10,014 nt of DNA from Bacteroidales bacterium (GTDB lineage Bacteria > Bacteroidota > Bacteroidia > Bacteroidales > UBA1556). Shown here piece by piece: positions 5,489 to 10,014 of this stretch (within the stretch, counting starts at the first letter, position 1; every line of letters starts with the position of its first letter). The stretch covers positions 1 through 10,014 of the forward strand of contig JAGLDA010000023.1 in the NCBI GenBank assembly GCA_023145955.1. Direction: 5' to 3'. Below the pieces are notes generated by a model, which saw only the letters and a list, made by a program, of their open reading frames with translations, had not been told where the DNA came from and did not search any database. A program made the translations under genes and the position numbers.

Positions 5489-6679
5489 TTAATAATCATC
5501 TTCTCCCTCATCACTTTTTACATATACTATCTCAGCATTAGGGAACCATCCTTTTAATGACTTTTTTACATTCTTCTCAAGAGTTTTTTTAGGAACTTCA
5601 AGATATTTCATATCCTTCATATTACTCATTCCTTCGGGCATAAACTCTAATGGATTATTCGAAAGGTATATCTTTTCCAAATTTAATAAATAAGCAAATT
5701 CTTCTGGCAACTCTTGTATCTCATTATATCTTAAATCTATTTCTTCGAGTTGTACTATTCCACCAATTTCTCTTGGCAAAAATGTAATATCATTATGCGA
5801 TAAATCTAATTCCCAAAGTGATTTAAGATTACCAATATTTTTAGGAATTTTATTAATCTTACAATCAGAAAGTTTCAAATAATTTAAGAATTTTACATCA
5901 GTAAGTAAATTTATAACCTCATCAAGCCTAAGTTTATCGTTATTGCTTAAATCTACCGATTGTAAATTTTCAAATAGCTTTAATTCTTCTGGCACTCTAC
6001 TAAGTTTATTGTTTTGCATTATTATTTCAACAATATTCTTATTCTGAGAAATAAATCTAAAACTTGTATCCCATGCCATAGATGGGTTTGAACTTAAATC
6101 TAACGACCTAAGGCCTGCCAAATTAGCTACTTCAAACGGGATTGTATCCAAATTTAATTCACTCAAATCAAGGCTCTCTAAAGTAAGTATTCGAGCCAAT
6201 GGAGTAAAAACATTTTTTAAATCCAAATACTTACATCCTGCAAGGCTAACCTTTAGTAATTCAAAGTCTTTAAGGTTCTCTGGAATAGTTTTTAAAGGAT
6301 TATATCCTGCATAAATCTCCTCAAGGTTCTCAAAACTACGACCATCAGAAGTATTGAAATACAAATTCTCAATATTATTATGATCAACATAAAGCTTCTG
6401 CAATTTTCGTAACTTTCTCAAACTCTCAGGTAATTCTGTAATTTGATTATCCGATAATATAAGAACCTGTAAATTTCTAAACCTATATATTGTTTTGGGC
6501 ACAGCATCTAATCCTTGACTAGATAAATCTATGATTATAACCTCAGCAGTATTTTTCAATGCTTTTTCGTAATCAGTATAAACTTCTTGCTTGTCTAATT
6601 CTTCTTCACTTAATAGTGATTGTCCAAAAACTATTGACGATAATATCAATAATAAACCTAGTGTAAGTGTGCGTATCAT
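5489..6679 (-). CDS. Secreted leucine-rich-repeat protein
   Basis: This 396-residue protein (from the preferred start) is built mostly from leucine-rich repeats, which act as a protein-binding scaffold. Residues 1-19 form a Sec signal peptide (MIRTLTLGLLLILSSIVFG, cleavage near Gln20). From about residue 47 to 360 there are roughly 13 repeats of about 23 residues, with LxxLxLSxNxIxxLP units such as LQVLILSDNQITELP (70-84) and LWELDLSHNDITFLP (288-302). Several middle repeats are irregular (about 105-215). The C-terminus has a short cap and an acidic tail, SDEGEDDY. I chose the ATG at 6679 because it begins a clean signal peptide; the frame stays open upstream to 6805, but that extension would bury the signal behind another hydrophobic stretch and would cover the likely promoter at 6721-6728. 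The binding partner is unknown. The basic lipoprotein gene follows on the same strand. Confidence 0.88.
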   Translation of the reverse strand: MIRTLTLGLLLILSSIVFGQSLLSEEELDKQEVYTDYEKALKNTAEVIIIDLSSQGLDAVPKTIYRFRNLQVLILSDNQITELPESLRKLRKLQKLYVDHNNIENLYFNTSDGRSFENLEEIYAGYNPLKTIPENLKDFELLKVSLAGCKYLDLKNVFTPLARILTLESLDLSELNLDTIPFEVANLAGLRSLDLSSNPSMAWDTSFRFISQNKNIVEIIMQNNKLSRVPEELKLFENLQSVDLSNNDKLRLDEVINLLTDVKFLNYLKLSDCKINKIPKNIGNLKSLWELDLSHNDITFLPREIGGIVQLEEIDLRYNEIQELPEEFAYLLNLEKIYLSNNPLEFMPEGMSNMKDMKYLEVPKKTLEKNVKKSLKGWFPNAEIVYVKSDEGEDDY

Positions 6680-6720
6680 AATGTGATTTTTATTTGCTAA
6701 ACAAATTATTATTAAGAACC

Positions 6721-6728
6721 CAAAACTA
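6721..6728 (-). promoter_or_regulatory. -7 promoter element for the LRR-protein gene
   Basis: The minus strand reads TAGTTTTG, an exact TAnnTTTG match, about 41 bases upstream of the preferred ATG at 6679. A TTG on the minus strand at 6756-6754 could be a -33 element, but its 25-base spacing is long. The position supports the shorter LRR protein start. Confidence 0.4.
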
Positions 6729-6888
6729 TAAAAAAATACGATACTATTAATAGCAATATTATAATTTATTGACAATAAAAAATATAACATAAATCCCATA
6801 ATCATTCATTTATCAAAATGATTAACAATTTTTAATACTATAGCCTTATTTATGCAATTTTACTTTATATAATATTAATATAGATTAC

Positions 6889-6896
6889 TATCTTTG
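6889..6896 (+). promoter_or_regulatory. -7 promoter element for pgk
   Basis: TATCTTTG matches TAnnTTTG. It predicts a leader of about 90 bases before the pgk ATG at 6992, longer than for the other genes here. The leader contains a weak 7-base-pair hairpin (6912-6934). No strong -33 element is visible. Confidence 0.5.
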
Positions 6897-6991
6897 CAAA
6901 TAGATTCATAAAAATGATCTTCACAGAATCATTTAAAAATTATGGGTTAAATTAAAGACAAACAGTATCAATATTTATAAAAACACTAAAT

Positions 6992-8182
6992 ATGAAATCA
7001 TTAAAAGATATAAACTTAAAAGGTAAAAAAGTAATCGTACGTGTTGACTTTAATGTACCACTAAACGATAAGCTTGAAGTAACTGATAACACAAGGATTA
7101 TAGGCGCACTACCAACTATAAATAAGTTAATTAATGATGGAGCTGCAGTAATACTAATGTCGCATTTGGGTCGTCCTAATGGAGAAAAGAAGCCTGAGTT
7201 TTCATTAGCACCCGTAGCCAAAGAATTGGCAAAAGTATTAGGGAAATCTGTTAAATTTGTTAGCGAAGTTTTATCTGATGGTGTCAAGAAAACCGCTTCT
7301 CAGCTCGAAAGTGGAGAGGTTATGCTACTGGAAAACCTACGTTATTGCCCTGGCGAAACTAAAGGTGACGAGAATATGGCAAAGCAACTTGCTTCCATGG
7401 CCGATGTATATATTAATGATGCTTTTGGCACTGCCCATAGGCGCCATGCTTCCACAGCTGTAATTGCTGAATATTTTAATAACAATAAATATTTTGGCTT
7501 TTTGATGGAGCATGAAATTGTAAACCTTGAAAAGGCTCTTAGCACAAAAGAAAACCCATATACAGCAGTAATTGGTGGAGCGAAAGTTTCATCAAAAATA
7601 GATATTATTCGCAATCTTATTCCTAAGGTAGATAATATGATAATTGGTGGAGGAATGAGCTTCACATTTATAAAAGCCATGGGAGGTGAGATAGGAAGCT
7701 CACTATATGAAGAAGACAAACTTGAACTTGCTCGCGAAATTCTTAATGAAATGATTCTTGCAGGAGTTAATATATACTTACCTACTGATGTAATTGCTGC
7801 CGATAAATTTGATAATGAGGCAAATACTAAAACTGTAGATTCAAATAGCATCCCTAATGGTTGGATGGGCTTAGATATTGGCCCTGTGAGTTTAAAACGT
7901 TTTGCTACAGCTGTTAAAGACAGCAGAGTGGTGCTTTGGAATGGTCCAATGGGTGTTTTTGAGATGGATAAATTTAGCAAAGGAACCAAGGGCGTTGCTA
8001 TAGCTGTTGCTGCGGCTAGTACATCAGGAGCTTTTACTGCAATTGGTGGTGGAGATTCTGTAGCTGCTATTAATAAATACGACCTTGCAGATATGCTTAC
8101 TTATGTTTCTACTGGTGGTGGAGCAATGTTAGAGTATCTTGAAGGCAAGAGTTTACCAGGCATTGAAGCTATAAAAAATTAG
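6992..8182 (+). CDS. pgk: Phosphoglycerate kinase
   Basis: This cytoplasmic glycolytic enzyme transfers phosphate from 1,3-bisphosphoglycerate to ADP, giving ATP and 3-phosphoglycerate, and runs in reverse in gluconeogenesis. The 396-residue length is standard for bacterial monomeric Pgk. The signature VIVRVDFNVPL (residues 14-24) is intact with Asp19 and Asn21. Other substrate-site residues are present: Arg35, the SHLGRP loop (57-62), Arg117 in LLENLRY and Arg150 in AHRRHAS. The nucleotide domain has GGAKVSSK (195-202), WNGPMGVFE (316-324) and the phosphate-binding GGGDS (352-356), ending with STGGGAMLEYLEG (373-385). There is no sign of damage or fusion. It stands alone between a divergent LRR gene and the YtxH unit, rather than next to gapA or tpiA. 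The start has no Shine-Dalgarno sequence. Confidence 0.99.
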   Translation: MKSLKDINLKGKKVIVRVDFNVPLNDKLEVTDNTRIIGALPTINKLINDGAAVILMSHLGRPNGEKKPEFSLAPVAKELAKVLGKSVKFVSEVLSDGVKKTASQLESGEVMLLENLRYCPGETKGDENMAKQLASMADVYINDAFGTAHRRHASTAVIAEYFNNNKYFGFLMEHEIVNLEKALSTKENPYTAVIGGAKVSSKIDIIRNLIPKVDNMIIGGGMSFTFIKAMGGEIGSSLYEEDKLELAREILNEMILAGVNIYLPTDVIAADKFDNEANTKTVDSNSIPNGWMGLDIGPVSLKRFATAVKDSRVVLWNGPMGVFEMDKFSKGTKGVAIAVAAASTSGAFTAIGGGDSVAAINKYDLADMLTYVSTGGGAMLEYLEGKSLPGIEAIKN

Positions 8183-8204
8183 AAAAATCGTAATACTTAT
8201 TTTG

Positions 8205-8232
8205 CTTTATTAATATAAAGTATAACCTTTTT
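8205..8232 (+). terminator. Weak AT-rich terminator candidate after pgk
   Basis: CTTTAT (8205-8210) pairs with ATAAAG (8215-8220) around a TAAT loop, and TTTTT follows at 8228-8232 after seven other bases. The stem is AT-rich and the T-run is distant, so termination would be weak. It lies just before the promoter of the next gene. Confidence 0.25.
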
Positions 8233-8247
8233 ATTATAATAGCGTAT

Positions 8248-8255
8248 TATATTTG
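8248..8255 (+). promoter_or_regulatory. -7 promoter element for the YtxH-holin-PhnA unit
   Basis: TATATTTG matches TAnnTTTG and ends 27 bases before the ATG at 8283. It overlaps an in-frame TTG at 8253, which therefore cannot be the translation start if this promoter is used. No further promoter of this type is seen before 9230, which fits one three-gene transcript. Confidence 0.5.
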
Positions 8256-8282
8256 TTGAAATATATTTTAAAAACCATATTT

Positions 8283-8594
8283 ATGAGTGATAATTCAAAA
8301 AGTTTAAGAAACTTCATTATTGGAGCAGTGGCAGGAGCAGCTGCCGGAGTAGCAATTGGTCTATTAATAGCTCCTGAAAAAGGACAAGAAACTCGTGAGA
8401 AATTAACTGATAAACTTAATGATCTTGAGGATGATATGCTTGAAAAAGTAAATGAGTTTATTGATGTAGTAAGCGAAAAAGGAGCCCAATATGCTTCTGA
8501 CCTTCAAGACAAAGCTAGTGATATTTCGGAGCAAGTATCGGAAAAGGTTTCTGAAAAACTGAATAACGATACTACTGAAGCAAAGGAGGTATAA
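8283..8594 (+). CDS. YtxH-domain membrane protein
   Basis: This 103-residue protein has one membrane-spanning helix near the N-terminus (about residues 10-30), very rich in Gly and Ala (IIGAVAGAAAGVAIGLLIAP). The motif LLIAPEKGQETREKL that follows is typical of the YtxH family. The rest (about 35-103) is a charged, probably coiled-coil helix rich in Glu, Lys, Asp and Ser. The molecular role of the family is poorly defined; members are linked to general stress and envelope functions. I prefer the ATG at 8283 over the in-frame TTG at 8253, because the TTG overlaps the likely promoter and adds residues not expected before the conserved segment. The stop codon is two bases before the next ATG, so the two proteins are probably translated in step and may work together. 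Confidence 0.85.
   Translation: MSDNSKSLRNFIIGAVAGAAAGVAIGLLIAPEKGQETREKLTDKLNDLEDDMLEKVNEFIDVVSEKGAQYASDLQDKASDISEQVSEKVSEKLNNDTTEAKEV
8582..8590 (+). promoter_or_regulatory. Strong Shine-Dalgarno sequence for the holin-like gene
   Basis: AAAGGAGGT is an extended match to the anti-Shine-Dalgarno end of 16S rRNA, and its GGAGG (8585-8589) is 7 bases before the ATG at 8597. It lies inside the last codons of the YtxH gene (Lys-Glu-Val-stop). No other gene in this window has one, and such sites are uncommon in Bacteroidota. Confidence 0.7.
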
Positions 8595-8596
8595 TT

Positions 8597-9220
8597 ATGG
8601 ACTATTCTGATTCTGAAAATCCGATTAATGATCTTCCTGACCAAATAAAAACAAGTATAAATGCTAGAATAGATTTATATAGTCTCTTTATTATTAAGAA
8701 ACTTAATAAATTAATCCCTTTATTTATTTTGGGGCTAGTTCTTGGATTTATATTTTTGTTCTTCACTTTATTTCTTTCTCATGCTTTTATTGCTTGGTAC
8801 GAAGATTATATTGGAAAAGGATCCACTGCCGCATTAATAGTTAGTGGTTTTTATTTGCTTTTGGGTATTATCCTATTTGTATTCCGCAAGCAAATACTAT
8901 ACAACCCTATACAAAAAGGGCTTGTTAGCGAATTAAATTTTAAAGAGATTCATCCTTCTTCTGAAATTGGTAAAATTTCTTGTAATGAAGATATTGATAC
9001 TGCACTAGAAAGCTCTAAACTTAAAAGTGAAGAGGCTGATGATGATCTTGGTTTTGCCATAAATGAACTTAAATATTATTATACTTTTGACTCCATTAAA
9101 AGTAGATTTTTTACAAATATTGTAGAAAATCCGAAACCCCTAATTGGAGCAATACTTCAGGGATTTATGAGTGTTCAAAGCTTCAAGTCAAAGAGGAGAA
9201 AAAAAAGACAAGAGCCATAA
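8597..9220 (+). CDS. Holin-superfamily-III-like two-helix membrane protein
   Basis: This 207-residue inner-membrane protein has two strong hydrophobic segments at about residues 39-63 and 75-98, joined by a short polar turn (HAFIAWYEDYIGKGST). The N-terminal 35 residues are polar and probably helical. This arrangement directly after a YtxH gene resembles the proteins annotated in Bacteroidota as phage holin family or competence-type membrane proteins; the label comes from fold similarity, and no phage genes are nearby, so lysis is unlikely. It is longer than the usual 110-140 residue members: about 105 residues follow the second helix, including an acidic stretch (133-150), a segment YYYTFDSIKSRFFTNIVENP (160-179) and a basic C-terminus KSKRRKKRQEP. 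The tail is probably cytoplasmic, and I do not recognise it. It is in one operon with the YtxH and PhnA-like genes. Confidence 0.72.
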   Translation: MDYSDSENPINDLPDQIKTSINARIDLYSLFIIKKLNKLIPLFILGLVLGFIFLFFTLFLSHAFIAWYEDYIGKGSTAALIVSGFYLLLGIILFVFRKQILYNPIQKGLVSELNFKEIHPSSEIGKISCNEDIDTALESSKLKSEEADDDLGFAINELKYYYTFDSIKSRFFTNIVENPKPLIGAILQGFMSVQSFKSKRRKKRQEP

Positions 9221-9229
9221 AATATATTT

Positions 9230-9799
9230 ATGATAAAAAAATTAAAAGAACGAAGTGGTTCTAAATGCGAACTTTGTGCATCTACAGATGGACTAGAAGC
9301 TTATCGGATTCCTCCTGTTGAGGGTGACAATATCGATCATAGCATTTTACTTTGCAGCAATTGTTTAAATCAGGTTGAAGATAACAACAAGATTGAAGTA
9401 AATCATTGGCGTTGCCTTAATGACAGTATGTGGAGCGAAATTCCAGCAGTACAAATTATGGCATGGCGAATGCTTAATAAAATTAAAAGCCATGGCTGGC
9501 CAAATGATTTGCTAGAGATGCTATATCTTGATGAAGAGACTCTTGCTTTGGCTAAAGCAAATGGCGATGGCGAAGAGGCTAAGCCTAAGCATATTGACAG
9601 TAATGGAAACGAATTGAAAAACGGTGACACCGTTGTTCTTACTCAAACACTGAATGTAAAAGGCTCGAGCCTAAGTGCTAAAAGAGGAACTTCGGTACGT
9701 AAAATTAGACTAGTGCAAGACGAACCTACTCAAATAGAGGGTAAGGTAGAGGGGCAACAAATTGTAATACTTACCAAATTTGTAAAAAAATCAAATTAA
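9230..9799 (+). CDS. phnA: PhnA/YjdM-type zinc-ribbon protein
   Basis: This 189-residue soluble protein has an N-terminal zinc ribbon with two Cys pairs, Cys13/Cys16 and Cys42/Cys45, and an additional Cys62. The C-terminal part (about 120-187) is a small beta-rich domain, starting HIDSNGNELKNGDTVVLTQTLNVKG and ending GQQIVILTKFVKK, as in E. coli YjdM/PhnA. The middle segment (about 65-115, with MWSEIPAVQIMAWRMLNKI and an acidic LDEETLALAKANGDGEEAK) makes it longer than the roughly 110-residue E. coli protein; such longer forms exist in other bacteria. The historical link to alkylphosphonate use is weak, and this is not phosphonoacetate hydrolase, which is unrelated. Its true function is unknown. 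It starts 9 bases after the holin-like gene and ends about 50 bases before a strong terminator, so it is probably the last gene of that operon. Confidence 0.88.
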   Translation: MIKKLKERSGSKCELCASTDGLEAYRIPPVEGDNIDHSILLCSNCLNQVEDNNKIEVNHWRCLNDSMWSEIPAVQIMAWRMLNKIKSHGWPNDLLEMLYLDEETLALAKANGDGEEAKPKHIDSNGNELKNGDTVVLTQTLNVKGSSLSAKRGTSVRKIRLVQDEPTQIEGKVEGQQIVILTKFVKKSN

Positions 9800-9841
9800 T
9801 AGTAATACCATCATAAGTTAAACTTCAGTTAAGGTGCTAAT

Positions 9842-9882
9842 AAAAAAAGGACGAAATCACAAAAGTGATTTCGTCCTTTTTT
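9842..9882. terminator. Bidirectional rho-independent terminator
   Basis: A perfect 12-base-pair stem, GGACGAAATCAC (9849-9860) with GTGATTTCGTCC (9865-9876), has an AAAA loop. Seven A on the left and six T on the right give a U-tract in both directions. It serves both the YtxH-holin-PhnA unit (+) and the converging probable clpX gene (-). Confidence 0.95.
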
Positions 9883-9900
9883 ATTACAATATACTTTTAT

Positions 9901-10014
9901 TTAAGCTGATAATTTAGCAAAATTTGTTTTCTCCAATTGTGTTTTAGCATATTTACCATCCACAACTAATTTCTTAGTTTTATTGTCTGATGGTAAATTA
10001 AACATAGCATCTGT
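9901..10014 (-). CDS. clpX: C-terminal fragment, probable ATP-dependent Clp protease ATPase subunit ClpX
   Basis: The 37 codons visible on the minus strand run in from the window edge and end at a TAA at 9903-9901. The peptide begins TDAMFNLPSD and ends EKTNFAKLSA. The DAMFNLPS segment matches the conserved end of ClpX (compare LDTMYDLPS in E. coli), followed by a strand such as KLVVDG and a short helical tail, as in Bacteroidota ClpX proteins that I remember. ClpX is a hexameric AAA+ unfoldase that feeds proteins to ClpP. The catalytic Walker motifs are outside the window, so the call rests on about 20 residues and could be wrong. The terminator at 9842-9882 follows the stop codon by about 20 bases. 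Confidence 0.6.
   Translation of the reverse strand, partial: TDAMFNLPSDNKTKKLVVDGKYAKTQLEKTNFAKLSA

Larger units (their letters stand above)
6680..6991. other. Divergent promoter region between the LRR gene and pgk
   Basis: This 312-base AT-rich gap carries a minus-strand -7 element (6721-6728) for the LRR gene and a plus-strand -7 element (6889-6896) for pgk. It also has the perfect 10-base palindrome CTATTAATAG (6744-6753) and a small dyad AAATGAT (6912-6918) / ATCATTT (6928-6934) in the predicted pgk leader. I see no gene in it. Confidence 0.6.

Noticed and set aside
6680..6805. Upstream extension of the LRR protein to an ATG at 6805
   Set aside because: It would place a second hydrophobic stretch before a clean signal peptide and cover the likely -7 element at 6721-6728; the ATG at 6679 is the better start.
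7342..7989. Long antisense frame across pgk
   Set aside because: It lies opposite a complete, well-conserved enzyme gene and its translation has no family features; it is a by-product of pgk codon use.
8253..8282. TTG start ten codons upstream of the YtxH protein
   Set aside because: The TTG lies inside the TATATTTG promoter element and the additional residues are not expected before the conserved YtxH segment.
8597..9220. Holin-like gene as part of a prophage
   Set aside because: No endolysin, capsid, tail, integrase or other phage gene is nearby, and the YtxH neighbour points to a chromosomal envelope operon.
9230..9799. PhnA as phosphonoacetate hydrolase or a phosphonate operon
   Set aside because: The protein is a zinc-ribbon/YjdM type, unrelated to the hydrolase, and no C-P lyase or phosphonate transport gene is present.

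Overview
The window looks like a chromosomal segment of a Bacteroidota bacterium. The DNA is AT-rich. Five of six likely promoters sit at a clean TAnnTTTG (-7) element at a sensible distance from a start codon, and the sixth lies almost on top of one. Only one gene has a strong Shine-Dalgarno sequence. The gene content (a TonB-dependent receptor with an N-terminal carboxypeptidase-regulatory-like domain, a membrane-anchored LytTR regulator, a secreted leucine-rich-repeat protein, a YtxH/holin-like pair) is typical of that phylum. I cannot place it below phylum from sequence alone.

Layout, left to right. Positions 1-1093 hold a non-coding lead and a gene for a four-helix membrane protein ending in a LytTR DNA-binding domain (218-1093, +). 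Next comes a 789-residue TonB-dependent receptor (1193-3562, +), with a possible pair of LytTR-type direct repeats between the two genes. A 562-base gap (3563-4124) contains a GC-richer patch that looks like a decayed open frame or dispersed repeat, several dyads, and a strong terminator. The minus strand then carries tpx (thiol peroxidase, 4125-4619), whose promoter is embedded in an elaborate palindrome. Another gap (4620-5088) has a second repeat-like patch. After it, also on the minus strand, lie a small basic lipoprotein gene (5089-5424) and a secreted LRR-protein gene (5489-6679), probably co-transcribed from a promoter at 6721-6728.

Divergent from these is pgk (6992-8182, +), coding for the glycolytic phosphoglycerate kinase. 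A three-gene plus-strand unit follows: YtxH-like protein (8283-8594), holin-like two-helix membrane protein (8597-9220) and a PhnA/YjdM-type zinc-ribbon protein (9230-9799). It closes with a near-perfect bidirectional terminator shared with the 3' end of a minus-strand gene (9901-10014) whose visible 37 residues look like the C-terminus of ClpX.

Functionally this is mostly housekeeping and envelope biology: central carbon metabolism (Pgk), peroxide defence (Tpx), proteolysis (probable ClpX) and several envelope proteins. The most likely local regulatory unit is the LytTR regulator next to the TonB-dependent receptor. No tRNA, rRNA, CRISPR array, prophage module or intact insertion sequence was found. 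I do not see a clear new defence or mobile system. The best leads are the LytTR/receptor pair, the tpx promoter palindrome and the two repeat-like intergenic patches.
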